Assembly: GCA_023213395.1 (NCBI GenBank)
Contig: CM041465.1
Location: 153,953,741-154,017,740 of the forward strand
Length of the DNA: 64,000 bases
Direction: 5' to 3'
DNA from: Cycas panzhihuaensis
Lineage: Eukaryota; Cycadophyta
Shown: in pieces, positions 1-11,959 of the stretch
Layout: every line of letters begins with the position of its first letter
Numbering within the stretch: the first letter of the stretch is position 1
Translations under genes and position numbers: made by a program
The notes under the pieces: model-generated
Seen by the model: only the letters and a program-made list of their open reading frames with translations
What the model was told of the DNA's origin: nothing
The model's database searches: none

Positions 1-1146
1 ACACAGGTAAGGAGGCACTATAACAGAGGTAAAATAGTCTAATATAGAGAGGAAAATAACCCTCACAAAGACAAGCAAAGAAACAAGCAAGATAGGGCAT
101 CAATAGCACAAGAGAAACAACTCAAATCAATGAATACCTGTGTGGAAGAGGAGAGGTGCTTGCCTCAGCCAAGGGCTGGTAAGGAGAGGCTGAGGAATCA
201 GCCCAGAAACTATGGTGTAGCAGGTTTGGGGCCCTGCTAATAAAGTTAGAGGGAGAACACCTACACTTGGGCGCTTAGAAGGTTTGGGGCAAGAATCTAC
301 TGAAATCTCTCCAAGGTGCATGAGGGGCTGGGAAGATGTCCTAGCCGCACCGAAGAAGAGAGTCTTTGGAGGAGAGATCTTGAGGTCCTATAGTAGCAAA
401 GCAGGCGTGAGAGAAGAGCAGAGCACAGTATGGTTTCCTTGAGGAGCAATCCAAAAAGTGAGCCAAAAGTTCTTAAAAATTAGTAAAAAGTGACTTAAGT
501 ACCTAACCCAAACCCTAAAGTGAGTGATTAGGGAATGGCTGGGAGTGAGTTAAGTCACGAGACATGTGGCAATTTTGCAATAAATGCAAATTGCTATGGC
601 GGATTTTAAAAAACAAGTTAGAACAGTCATATTGGCGCAAAATCTGCAGTACCACGAATATTCTGGCGGTACCGCGAAAATCTCAGCGGTATTCACTCGG
701 AGGCAAATACTGAGGCCACTTGACTGGGCTGGGCAAATGACAAAAAGGGCCAATAGGGGGCTGAGCCACCTACTCGGGGGTAAACAAGCTAACAAACGGG
801 TCCAAAAGAGCAAAAATAGGGCTCAAAACGGTGTGGCAAGTCAACCAAACGATGACGGGTCATCACATGGGCAGAGGTGGCGCAAGCCAAGTGGATCTTG
901 GAGTGAGGAGGGTAGAATGCGGGAAGCGGAGTGGCCACCAGGGTGCCACACTTACTGGGAGTGTGCCCCTGTTGTAGTCGTCATAGGCTAAAATAAATGT
1001 AGGCGAAGGCAAAGTCGTCTACAAGGCCACAAACATGCAGACATGCAAGTAAACACTCATCAAAGGAAAGCAATGATAAGGTGAGAAACATACCTACACT
1101 TACCTGAGTCGGTGATTCTGTGTCCATTCCCGGAAGCTGGGAAACA
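1..1146 (-). mobile_element. Partial gypsy LTR ('G'), cut by the window edge
   Basis: This stretch aligns by eye with the terminal ~1.1 kb of the LTRs ending at 9222, 33779, 47304 and 59195. Shared landmarks are a TAACCC/ACCCTAA-type segment near 500-530, a 'CATAGGCTAAA' block near 985, and the closing block with 'CACTTACCTGAG' ending in GGAAACA at 1146. The element reads on the minus strand, so 1146 is the TG/CA terminus of the LTR. Copia sequence starts directly after it, so this is most simply the right edge of a gypsy copy inserted into copia E, with its body left of the window. The 135-residue plus-strand frame at 584-991 lies in LTR sequence and is not taken as a gene. Confidence 0.75.
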
Positions 1147-1482
1147 AACTCCTTCATGACTTGTATGCTTAAAACCACCTAAATCTAATTCACCCAAAGA
1201 AATCAGATTCCTTTTCAAATCAGGTACGTGTCTAACCTCAGTTAATGTTCTGACTACTCCATCAAACATCTTAATTCTGATGCTACCAATACCCATTGTC
1301 TTATAAGAAACTTCATTCCCCATAAGCACATCACCACCATCAAGAGGTTGGTATGATAAGAACCAACTCTTGTGTGGACACATGTGGTACAAAGCACCTG
1401 AATCTAATAACCATTCATGGTGATAATAAGAAACATTACAAGCGACCAAGACATCATCATCCATACCTTGATTTGACTCCAC
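1147..1482 (-). pseudogene. Copia E protease / pre-integrase fragment
   Basis: Minus-strand Ty1/copia protease region. It shows the retropepsin signature LLDSGA (plus positions about 1391-1411), so the catalytic Asp is kept. The following conserved block contains TLTEVRHVPDLKRNL and a glycine-rich HTSHEGV, and homology stops there at 1147 against a gypsy LTR end. It is in the same frame as the gag upstream and is separated from it by one stop codon at about 1483. The rest of pol is absent from the window. It probably continues beyond the gypsy insertion to the left, but this cannot be seen. Confidence 0.8.
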
Positions 1483-2271
1483 CTAATTCACCTCCTTGGT
1501 AGGATCTTCCTTTTTTTGGAACTCCTTCCTTTTGTAATAATCCTTCTTGAGGTGACTGGTCTTATTACAATGCCAACACCTAAGCTTACTCTTTTTGCTC
1601 TTTGACTTGGACCTTGATGTATCCCTGGAGTTTTGTCCTCTCTCAAAAGTTTTACCCCTTACTGCCATGGCTTCTGGTGTGGAGGTTTCAAAACTAGATT
1701 TCCTCCACACTTCTTCTATTAGCAAAGCACTCACAATAGAATCATAATCTAATACATCTGTAGTGCTAAAACTAATTGAGGTGACAATATTATCCCAGGA
1801 TTCAGGCAATAAACATAATAAGGTAACAACCTTGTCCTCATCCTCAATTTTAACATCGATACTAGTCAACTGAAAAATAAGAGTATTGAAAATATTTAAA
1901 TGATTAGCAATTTTTGTACCTTCCTTCATCCCTAGTGAGTACAATTGCCTCTTCAAGTAGATTTGATTCATTACTAATTTGGTCATATACAGGCCTTCCA
2001 ACCAGGTCCATAATCCTACTGCTGTCTCTTCTCCTGCGATGTTAAACAAGACTTCATCTACCAAGTACAATCATATTATGCTAAGTACCTTTTTGTCTAA
2101 GTCATCCCAATCATCATCATCCATCCCTGTGGGTTTCTTTGATTTTCCTACAAGGGCTTTATACAAACCCTGCTGTATAAGAACATCATGCGCTTTTAGC
2201 TTCCATAACTCGAAGTTGTTCTTGCCATTGAATTTCTCCACCTCAAACTTTGCACCTATTAGTTTCTCCAT
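1483..2271 (-). pseudogene. Copia E gag (nucleocapsid)
   Basis: Ty1/copia Gag of the Tork/Tnt1 type. It begins at the ATG whose complement is 2269-2271, the same start as in copies F (17523) and H (37593). Visible landmarks are the N-terminal FEVEKFNGKNNFELWKLKAHD block and the MDDDDWDDLD acidic patch. An RNA-binding zinc knuckle CWHCNKTSHLKKDYY lies near plus positions 1531-1590; its last cysteine is replaced by tyrosine. Only one internal stop (about 2071) interrupts ~260 residues, so this is the best preserved gag in the window. In an active element this protein would form the virus-like particle that packages the RNA. Confidence 0.85.
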
Positions 2272-2326
2272 TTGGTGTAGAAAAGCTGACACCAAAACCT
2301 TCACAAACTTACTGTAAAACAAAAGT

Positions 2327-2339
2327 GGCTCTCATACCA
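2327..2339 (-). promoter_or_regulatory. Primer binding site of copia E
   Basis: The minus strand reads TGGTATGAGAGCC two bases inside the LTR end. It differs at one base from TGGTATCAGAGCC, the complement of the initiator-Met tRNA 3' end used by many plant copia elements. It fixes the element orientation (minus) and the inner LTR border. Confidence 0.85.
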
Positions 2340-2341
2340 CT

Positions 2342-2979
2342 TGTTGAAAATACAAGGTCCTAAACCTTAAACCACCACAAGATCTAAACTATTTTGTAAC
2401 TAGTCACAAGAATTGAAACTAAGATTTAACATGCAAGTTCTAAAATCATAGATAATATAACAACATCAATATACAAGCTAAACATCACATGTACACCTGA
2501 TATAACGTGGTAAAACCTTAGTAGTGTGCTAGGGAAACATCCACATAGGAAAGGTATTGATCTTTATTACTGTAGAATGGAGAAACAATACATCTCAGTA
2601 GCAGAGTACTCTCAGTAACAACAACCAGTCGTTGCCTTCATTACAATGCATTGCATTACATTACAACATAATAAGAAAAGCCCTAAAACGGGCTACATGA
2701 GAGGAGCATCAAGACCTAAATCTCAACTGTAGAATCTAGGGTATTTGTATCGAATGACCCTAATTCTCTTTACAATTTAATAAGGTTTATAGGGCTAATT
2801 TTTTGGGTTAGGGGCTATCGGCTCCGAACCCCCTCTTAGCGGGGGGCATTCCACCCCCCCTCCCTCTGGCCAAGGGGGGCTCCTGCCCCTATTGGAACCC
2901 CCGAGAAAGATTAGGGGGGAGAAACTGCACTGAAAACACACCAAAATTTTAACCCAAAAATATTATTGTCACAATATCC
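2342..2979 (-). mobile_element. 5' LTR of copia E
   Basis: LTR of 638 bp, bounded on the plus strand by TGTTGAAAATACAAGG at the left and CAATATCCAATA at the right (terminal CA changed to TA). It matches the LTRs of F and H: an AATAAAG-type polyadenylation signal (complement near 2550-2560), the 'CACATAGGAAAGG' block, and a G/C-rich module at about 2820-2930 inside otherwise AT-rich sequence. The right border falls directly after the DNGSS codons of the gypsy protease, so E inserted into that gene. The left-hand target duplication lies outside the window or was lost. Confidence 0.85.
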
Positions 2980-5900
2980 AATAAGAAGAACCATTGTCTA
3001 CAACAATCATTTGAAGGGTGCATTCAAGTGTGTCTATAGACATGGTGAAAGGGTTGTGTCATTGACGTTCCCTTTCACTAGTTGGAAGGAGATATTTAAG
3101 GTTGAAAGAGATGATAGGTTTACAGCTTGGGGCAACACCTAAAGCATGAATCAAAGCATCAACTAACCCTAAAGTCTCTAGGAAGAGAACACATTACTCT
3201 AGAGAACTTCTCAAGACATCCATCATGGATATCCCTGCGGCCATGGTATGAAGCTCATTAATGATAGAGAAAGGTTTCCCCTTCATAGTAGGTTGGGGAA
3301 CTGCCCTTTGAAAATTGTAACAATCAGCATACACGAGGATAGTTATGGGAAGCGGTGGGATCTCTAAAGGAGGGTTCTCCAAAGAAGGATTGACATGAAG
3401 AGAAGAAGAAGTATTGGTTGCTTCTTTAGCTGCTTGGGATTGGGTCAAGGTGTATAATGGCATGGTCTTAAGAATTTGAATAACCCTCTTTCCCTTGTTT
3501 TGAGATCAAGAGGGAGAAGGGGTTTGGTGATGGGAATCATGAGGGGAGGAAGAGTCCCTCACCCCTTTCCCTTTGGCTTACACAGGGGGAGGGTTAGGGG
3601 ATCTCTATTTATTTTGATTCCCTTTTTACCGAATATGGTGATCTTGTTCATCGTGTTTGGGGAAAAGAACCTTATGGATGGGTTGGTCTAGATTAGGTCT
3701 AAATACCCATTTAGAGGAGGAGTCATAATATGGAGAGACTTTGGGGTGTTAGGCCCTATATTATGAGTCCTCATGAAAGCATTCCCCATGAACAGAACAC
3801 CACTTCTTCTCTAGAGAAGAGCCTGTCTTCCTTGTTTAAGAAGATTGGGTATTACCGCTCTTAGGAGGTGCAGCTTAAGAGGCTTGATAGATAGGTTTAT
3901 GGGAAGTAGGCGATGAAGACACTTGGAGTTTAAATTCCTTCATCGTACGTTCAAAAGAATGTATAGCAGAAGCCAAGGGGTCCAAGGTCTTCTCTATCGA
4001 ATGAGATGAAGGCCTTAGGGGTTGTTGGGTTTTAGTATCACAAGATGGAGGAGGTACCTCATGTCATTGCAATGACCTAAGAGATTTCTTGAGTCTTGCC
4101 TAGATCTCAATGGCCTCAATAGCCAAGCATTTGGCTATGGCTAAGTTGCATGTTGTTGGCCCCATTTTGAGGACTTCAACATGGACTTTGGGACAAAGAG
4201 AATTGACAAAAAGATATCTCTTTAACTCCTTAGGCAAGGTTACCTTCGTGGAGTAGAGAAGATCATGGAAACATCTCACAAAGTCACTATTCATCTTATT
4301 GTCACCTTGTTTAAGAGACAAGAGAGCCTTCATCCTAATTTTGAAGGGGTGAGCTATGTAAAAATAATTGACAAATTCATCAATGAGTTGCTGGAATGAG
4401 TGGATGGAGTGTGCAGGAAGGCAATAAAACCATTTGAGGGCATCGTCTTAGAGAGAGCATAGAAAAAGTTCCATTAAAATATGGTTGTATGCCTAATAAT
4501 CAATGCATGCCATAGAAAAGATTCTAACGTGCTTCGTTGGATCTTAAGAGGAGGTCCCATCAAATTTAAGTACCTTGGGAGGGTAAGGTGGTAAGTTAGT
4601 TCTTAACACCTCAATAGATAAAGAGGTTGACCTATAGTCTATGAAGGGGTGCGCCCTTGATTAGACCATAGGATCAACAAAAGACACAGGTGGAGGTGGA
4701 CAAGGATGCCCAAATCCTCCTTATGAGACTTAGCTCGAAAGGAGATACAAACTTCCTCCCACTTGGTAGGAGGGAACTAATATCACATATGAAGGGATTG
4801 GAAAATAAGCAGATAGGTAAGAGGGACCCATCCCTCCTTGAGAGTATACCCTTGTTGAATGGGGGCTTGAGAGAGGGCACCTTCGAAGGGGCCTTAACCT
4901 CCTTGCAAAGGTCCCACATAAGAAGGGGCATAAGAAGATGAAATAGAAGGGTGTAGAACCAAATATTAGTCATATGGGCTGCCTATAGCTGGTGCAACAC
5001 AATACAGATGTAAAAGGTCCACCCCATAAACAGGAAAATGACTCCCTTTATAATGCCCCCATGGTTGGGAAGTATAAACTGGGGGCACATAAAAGGAAGG
5101 ATCCCTAGGTTGAGTTTGGGAGTACATCAGGATTTATCCCACGCGGTTAGAAGGAAGGGGGTACATAGGTCCCCTAGATCTAATGAGAGACAGATGGATA
5201 ATAGTAGGTTGGGGTGTAGTCGCTTGGCTAGAGGGAGGCATACTAAACCCAAGTTAGGAAGTGGGTATGCCTCAGGTGGCCCCTAAGGAATGCAGGCCAT
5301 AAGAAGAAGACACAACAAGGGATGCCCCCATTGTGGGTAGGGGAGTCAAACGGGATGAATGCGAGGGTGTGGATGTGGAGGAGGGAAGCATTATGATTCA
5401 TAAAATGCTATCTAACCATTTGGTAGGTGGTTGGAGGCTAGTAGCTTGGAAGCACTGATTGAGCACTTCCACCACATCTGCAGGAGGAGTATCCACTTGA
5501 TCATATGAGGTTGAAGGATCCTCATATGAAGCGGACCCCACGGTATGGTCCTCATAAAGATTACCACTAGGGTGGTGATACCCCAAGGGAGACGATGCTT
5601 CCACTTCATGAGTGGAGAGGTGATGGACCTACTGGTGCTCTTGGTCACCCAGGTAGAAGATAGGGCCCTCACCCTCTTGGGTGGGCCCTTAGAAGGAAAT
5701 AGAAGATTAGTGGGACTCGAAAACATAGCCGTGATATTTCCAATCTAAAGGAAATCCCTCCATGGTTGATTAAGAATCTAATAATGGAAGGGGATGATAA
5801 GGTGAGTCTTCCAATAAACAAGGGAGACCTCATAAATGAATAGAAAATCGTCACATACAAGTCTTTCCCTAAGTTGGAAGAAAGAGAGATGATAAAATAA

Positions 5901-6014
5901 CAAGCGTTATGGGCTGCCCAATGAAATAAGGAGAGCTACCGAAAGAGAAGTAGCACTAACAGTAAAAGGAACAGGATAGATCCCTCACTGACAAGTCCCT
6001 AGTATGGTTGCTAG
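2980..6014 (-). pseudogene. Gypsy D2 gag and protease start
   Basis: Minus-strand internal region next to the LTR at 6015. At its left end the frame reads IVVDNGSS, the Tat-type retropepsin active site, and is cut there by copia E. Further upstream lie residues ending ...MSLMDVLR-type sequence (3194-3463) and a Retrotrans_gag-like core at 4100-4450 containing LPKELKRYLFVN and VHVEVLKMG. An N-terminal gag part rich in Pro, Ser and Tyr lies near 5398-5750. Stops and frameshifts are frequent, so no full product is possible. Order and sequence match gag of D (22085-24107 plus 15930-16803) and C (53190-56060). The rest of D2 pol is not in the window. Confidence 0.75.
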
Positions 6015-9000
6015 TGGAATCACACCTCTAGGGGTCAACAGATTCGAAGAGATCAATCCAATGTAACTAACAACTTTAGGGCTAAAGGATTTGCAAGGGT
6101 AAAAGAAATGATCACCCACAAAGGGCATTCATACATCGAAACACAGATTCAAGGACCTACAAATGGCACACAAACTCCGTTCTAGAGTAAGCACCTCCTT
6201 GATTCAGGGTTAGGCAAGAAAGGGACTTCCTTTGTTTTCCAAGTAGCCTCGAAAAAGACACTACTATCCTAGATGGCCAAGGAAGGAGGATGAATCTAAG
6301 ATGCACCCCTTCCCATGAAGAGGGGATGGGTGGAATAAGTCCTAACCAAAAAGAAAATACTCACACGCAAGTCGCAAGTGACTAGCGATGTGGGAGACGA
6401 AGAGGAAGTTTGCCAAAAGGCCAACTTCAAGCTAAAGGTAAAGCAAAGAGAGGCTTTAGTAAAGGAGAAAGAGGACATTGAGGGGTGGTGCCCTTAAGGT
6501 GCCTACACCTGAGATGGGAGTTTGGTATAGGAGACAAAGCAAAGTATGTTGTTTCTTTGTTTTTTATTGTATGGTAAGACAATATAGGGGTGCAAGTTAT
6601 GACTATTTGTATTTTATTTCTAAGTAGAAAGGAAAGTGAATAAACAACACACTTACTCTTTCTTTTCCTAAGTATTAACCTCTCTCTCTTTATCTTTTAT
6701 AAGCATAGAAAATAAAAGGCAAGCAAGCAACCAAGGAAAATAATGTAAGCATTAATATGAGTTGACCTAATAGCATGCAAGGGAAAGTGAGGTATAAGTA
6801 GAAGGATGCATAATCTATCCCACCTAAATCCTAGCAAAAGCAAGAGTTTGACTAGAAGAGAGAGAAAGTAGAGACATAGCTAGTGAGGAGAAACACCTAC
6901 TTATACATAGCAATTGTCTTTCCCTTATGTAGTTAAACAAGAGAAATAATAAGTAATGCAGTGTAGACTATCTTTTCCTTTAATCTTTCTTTTTTCTTTT
7001 TGGGTATACAAGGGAAGAAGAAGGTGAAAAGTAAGAGGATAAGATAGAAGTAGCATACCCAAAAATGAGATGGTCAATGTAGAGGCCTCCTTGCATCCTT
7101 CACAGTCCACACTTTCTTCCTTGGTGTGCCTTATTGCAGATGGTATGGTGAAAAAAACACTAGCGAGGGCTTCCTTACCTTCCCCAATACCCAAATATGA
7201 AAGAAAAAAAAGGAAAGAAAGGAATGCTTATTATTTGGAATTTTAAAGCATAACAATAATAATAAGGAAAAGGTAGGCATACATGCAATGGAGGTCTTTG
7301 TTTGCTTTGAAGTATACAAAACCTGCATAACAAATAGTTTGCCCTTTCTCAAGGGACACTAGATACACGTGGGACCAAGTATGGACAAAATATGTATATA
7401 TGCTTTTCTTCGAAAGAAAGGAGCAAAATAATAACCTCGATAGATATCTTTTGAATAATCAAATATGCAATGCTAGTTTTGTTTTACCATGTATTCACAA
7501 CAAACCAATAATGTGGGTTAGGGGGGTGAAGGGGAGAAAGATTGATAGCCTCAGAATGGCTGACCCCCACAATGAAATGTCTCTATCTTCCCAAGCACTC
7601 AAGCAGTTGACTAATAAGGGCCTGAATCATATAATGGTAGAAAAATAATAGCAAGTTTTGTATGTGGACATAAATGTTGCCAAAAAAGTTACAAAATCTG
7701 CAAAACTTGTAAAGTGTAACTTTTGTAAGATTTGGCAAAAGTAAACCCAAAGCTAAGGAACACAAAAGGGGCACTGATAACTGGGTCTTATAGGATTTTT
7801 GGTGGCTAGTTGCAGGCATAGCAAGGGGTTGCTAACACTACAACTTGCAGAGTTCCCTACACCTAAATGTTTTTGGTTGAATGAGGGAGCTACAAGGAAG
7901 GAAAAAGGAGATGGAGAGTAGGGGGCTACCCTTAAGGAGAAGGTATAAGGGTGAAGAACCTTGCCTTGAGCTTTTTCCTCTCTCCACTGGTCACTTTTCC
8001 TTATACCTCCTTGGATGGACCTATAGAAAAGTTCAAAGAGAAAAGAGATGAACTAACAGAAGGGAGGGCTTACCTCCTAAAATAGAAGAATGAAGAAGTA
8101 TTTCACACATAAACAAGAAAGGTAAGCAAAGAGAATGCTTATGCTATAAAAGAAAGAGCATATACAATCTTGTAGGTACCTTGTAAGGGTAGATTTGAGG
8201 CATATCTACCATGTAAACTAGATGGAGAGGAGGTTCCTTTAGAAAACTGTTGAAAGATCCCTACAATGGTACAAAGGAGGAGTATATCCCGCAACAAATT
8301 AGTGCTTGAGCTTTGGTGAGACACATGTGACAAAGATCTATCTCAGGAGGTATTACTATAGACCTACACTTCATATTTCTACCCTCAAGGAGATGATAGA
8401 AAGAGTATGAGGGAGGTACAGTAAGTTAGGAGCTTCTTTTAGAACGTTTCTCTTGAGAAGAGGAGGAAGAAGAGAAGAAATGAGGAAAATTTTGGGTTTT
8501 TAGACCCAAACCTAACTCAACGAGCGATTAGGGTTCACCTAAGCAGGAAACAACCCAACACCACATGGAAATTTCATATTTAATGTGAAATTAGCTATGG
8601 CCAGACAAAAAAAGGTTTTTGAATAGTCATACCATGGAAAATTTCATGATACCACAGAGTTTGTAGTGGTATCACAGAGTTTATAGTGGTGCAGCTAAAA
8701 CAAAGGTAAAACAAAGAGGGAGGAGCCCAAGAGGCTTCCAGAAAAGGGGTCCTAAACCCTAAGAGGGTAATAATTGCAAAGGCAAGATGGTAAGAAGGGT
8801 CGTGAGACCTAGTGGGTCCACAGTGCACAGGAAAAAGTGGTAACAAGGCCTTAGAAAATGGACAATTGGGGAACAAGAGTAATATCCAAGTCTAAACAGG
8901 TTGCTAGGGAGGTCATGCCACACCAAAGAGCGATAAAAGATGGGCTATGAGAGCCAAGAGTTCTTGGAAATATGGTGGAGACATGATGGAGGGTCATAGA

Positions 9001-9222
9001 GTGCCATGGGATTTGTATCCTAAGTCATCATAGGCTAAAGTATTAAGATGTAATATGTACAAGTAAATAATGCATAATGATCACACAATCAACCAATTAA
9101 TATATAATGTGTCTCTATCGATAACCTTATAGCAACCTAAAGTCAATGGGAAAGAGGATAGAAGCATACCTCCACTTACCTGAGCTGAATTACCTATGTC
9201 CATTCGTGGTAGCCAGGAAATA
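6015..9222 (-). mobile_element. Complete gypsy LTR shared by D and D2
   Basis: About 3.2 kb. It starts (plus) TGGAATCACACC next to a primer-site-like sequence and ends GCCAGGAAATA, matching the GAGAAACA end of the other copies. It aligns with the LTRs at 24108-33779 (split) and 56073-59195 and with the split LTR 38570-47304. D2 gag and primer site lie on its left, while the 3' part of D lies on its right. One LTR thus serves as 5' LTR of D2 and 3' LTR of D. It holds a TATA-like box, pyrimidine-rich tracts and short AT-rich segments, but no supported gene. Confidence 0.8.
6694..6701 (-). promoter_or_regulatory. Candidate TATA box in gypsy LTR
   Basis: The minus strand reads TATAAAAG, followed within ~10 bases by a GAGAGAGAGG purine run. 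The same pair of motifs occurs at the matching place in the LTR at 24767-24774. Conserved position in two LTRs and the correct strand make a U3 promoter plausible. No transcript evidence is available. Confidence 0.45.
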
Positions 9223-9419
9223 GGGACCAATGTCCCCATGGCAAAGATCACGTTGCCATGAGGTTTATTGTGGGGCCACTGAGGGGGTGCCAAAATCTTA
9301 GTGGGGTCCGTGTCAAACTTTGCGATACCATAGAGTTTGATGCAAGCTAGAGAAAAGATAGTGGAAAGAAAAAGAAATGAGACCTAATAGATGACTTGGA
9401 TCACTCTTATGGAACACAA
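9223..9419 (-). other. Short 3' non-coding segment of gypsy D
   Basis: This joins the LTR to the antisense ORF region. It matches C at about 49196-49370 but lacks the ~1.9 kb (47305-49195) that C carries between this block and its LTR. It contains the hairpin TCAAACT / AGTTTGA (9313-9340) around a GCGATACC loop, described in the findings. Confidence 0.6.
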
Positions 9420-9493
9420 GACATCTAAGGGACAATAGGACATGTAGTAGAGGAATTATAAACTGACTTTAGATTGTTTGGAGGCGGTTATTA

Positions 9494-10690
9494 CAGTGGA
9501 CAACTATGAGAACATCAAGATGGTAATGTTGAGCTTCATTAAGATGATGTCAAGGTAGGACAGGATGACTTTGAGATGCTGGGGTCTCCTAAAGGTCATC
9601 AGGATGCCCCAATATACATCGGACCAGTGCCTCCTAGTACATATAGTCTCCCATTGGGACCGAAAGAGGCATGTTTTCCATCTACCCTAAGTAGAGGACA
9701 TTACTATTACAGTAGGTGATATTAGGAGGATTTTAGGCATACCAGCGGAAGGAGCACTGGAATGACTGGGTACATTGCCTAGCACAGACGTTGCCTACAT
9801 GGAGCCAGCTATATACTTTATAAGATAGGGCAGGTAGGATGATGAAGTATGTCAGTCCAAGCGATGGTGATATCTAAAGTTCCTTGAGTGAGGAAGCTTA
9901 TCACATTGGCTATTCTATTCCAGATTTCCCAAAAATAGAATTATAGAGATATACAGGGTGCATGGATGGCCACAGTCAAGAGGTATGAGGCTAGGGAGAG
10001 GTTAGATTGGGTTGCCTTTATAGAATCCAACATAGTGGCACAACTTGATTAGATTCAAGTGGTAGGGAGAGGAGGATTCTCCTACTACACACTATTACAG
10101 TGCTAGTTTCTCAACTAGTTCAGAGCGGTGGTATCATCCAGAGGACTACATCCCATCTCGGCATGGGCACCTATGGCCCACAGATGGTAGACTCGATTCA
10201 GAGGGATAGAGGACTAGGTTTATGTATAAAGGTCAGTGGAGGATACGTCACTCGACCTATTCACTCTAGTAGATTACATAGTGGATCATATAGAGGGGTA
10301 CACTAGGAGAGTAATGTTGTGATTGGGAAGCTAGGAGATGATCCTGATGAGGGTAGAGGTGATGATGGATGTGATGGGCTAGGCCCATCAAGAGCCGTAG
10401 GAGGTAAGGCAGGCCTATTAATGTATGTGAGGAAAGGCAGACCACCATATGTGCCAACAGGAAGAGAGAGAGCTATAGGTAGAGCTCCAATAGATGCCAT
10501 GGCTATGATAGTAGTGGAAGAGGTGGCAATAGTTACAATAGAGAGAGTAGAGGTAGGAGATGCTCTAGCGACCCAGGAGGTAGGGGAGATAATACTGGAG
10601 GTAAAGGTGGCAACTGAGGGACCTCCTGCGGAGGAGGTGATCGTCAGAGCCAAGGGGCCAGCCATCCCAGGAGGTGAGACACTACCTTAA
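9494..10690 (+). pseudogene. Antisense ORF of gypsy D, plant-mobile-domain-like
   Basis: Runs opposite to the gag-pol of D. Read through its stops, it gives a block with VSHWDRKRHVFHLP followed by ITITVGDIRRILGIPAEG. This resembles the plant mobile domain (PMD, PF10536-type) pattern of an aromatic/His 'TFHLP' motif followed by 'T..D...ILG.P..G'. A second copy in C (49480 onward) keeps the same pattern. The tail at 10319-10690 is a low-complexity Gly/Glu/Val-rich frame ending in a TAA. Antisense extra ORFs between pol and the 3' LTR are known in Tat-lineage elements, and PMD genes are known to have exchanged with transposons. Several stops make this copy inactive. The family call rests on pattern recognition, not on a search. 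Confidence 0.55.
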
Positions 10691-11250
10691 CTTGACATCT
10701 TTTCGATCACTAGTTGCTTAGATAGTTTTCTTTGATTTGATTTGGATACTTTCACATATATTTATTAGACTGACATATGGTACACGTGGTTTGGCAAGTA
10801 TGGAAGAGATGACAAGGCTACTAGAGGTGGTAGTCTGGGAGTTGTTTCCCCAAGTCTAGGTGGATAGATGACTTCCCATCCTAGCTCGCAAGGAGAGGGA
10901 TCATATCCAGGCAAGATATGATCAACTAGTAGACTAGATCTCCACCAGGTCATTGTGAAGTAGATCTCACACTCATACAATGGCGACAATCCTAAGGAGG
11001 CCTCGAGGTAAGGACAGTGAGGCAGGGACCTCACAATGATATCAGAGGAGCCTATGAGGCATGTGGTCTTCTGGCGAGGGGTCTTGCAGGTGAGGAGATG
11101 ATACCCCCTGAGGGTAGGGCATTGAGGAGCTTTGATGTATTACAAGTTTTGGGTAGGAAAGCATTGGGTCTATAAGGAGTCACACCATATGCAGACAGAT
11201 GATTATACTCCTTCTTGTAAGGATTCTAACTTCATGAGGCATGATGCCTA
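10691..11250 (+). pseudogene. C-terminal part of the D antisense ORF
   Basis: Plus-strand frame with a helical, charged stretch around 10885-10935 (ERDHIQARYDQLVD), followed by a Ser/Arg/His-rich segment. C has the matching sequence at about 51100-51240. Conservation of this frame in both copies favours the plus strand over the minus-strand frame 10765-11034. It is probably the coiled-coil tail of the PMD-like protein and is broken by stops. Confidence 0.4.
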
Positions 11251-11959
11251 AATGATGTACTATATCACCTTGTATAGCATGATTTGTATATATATAGAAG
11301 GGGGCCAATTGGTACCCCATTTGACCCATGATGATGGTATTATGATGATTTTGTAATGCTATTGTATTATTTATTTATTTATGTATATACATAAAGAGAT
11401 AGATGCATGTAAATATAGGTGCACGAGTACATGAGGGATTATGCATTATGGTAATTTTAGTTGATTGTTACATATGGTTCTTATTGTTATATCATAGGTT
11501 GATGACACTCATGTTTCCTTTCATCCAACACCACACTCATAGTGGGCACACAGATCACCACAAGTATCGATGATGGATATGTATAAGGCTAGGAGAGGGG
11601 GAGCTATGCATGTCCACGGAGGAAGCATAATGGATATACAAAGGAAACACTGACAAAAGGGGGAGTATAGATACTCAAGCAAGAGGCCCTAGTTTGGGTG
11701 AAATTCTAGGCTCGGGAGCTAAGGACGTTTACATGCCCAACTAGGAGAGGAGATGTTTCCCTCGGAAGGGAAATAAAAAACACAATATAAATAATGAAAC
11801 CCTAAAGATAAGAGGCCACTCTAAGCTACCATTCCACCTGTGGTTAGAGGGAATGAGGACATGCTTAGTGTGGTGGTTTAGGCTCATTTTAGAGTGAGAG
11901 GAAAGAAGGGGTGTGCCTAATCTACTCAAAAGTAGGGAAAGTCATATATAGAATTTCTT
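11251..11959. other. Non-coding spacer between the antisense ORF and integrase of D
   Basis: AT-rich sequence with no frame I can support. The segment 11700-11950 matches C at 51860-52140, including 'ACCATTCCACCTGTG' and 'CACTT/GCTTAG.GTGGT', so it belongs to the gypsy family and is not host DNA. Confidence 0.5.

Noticed and set aside
584-991. 135-residue plus-strand frame
   Set aside because: Lies wholly in gypsy LTR sequence. The matching part of the other LTR copies is not open, and no domain is visible.
10303-10665. 120-residue minus-strand Ser/Thr/Pro-rich frame
   Set aside because: Complement of the low-complexity Gly/Glu/Val-rich tail of the PMD-like ORF; composition explains the openness.
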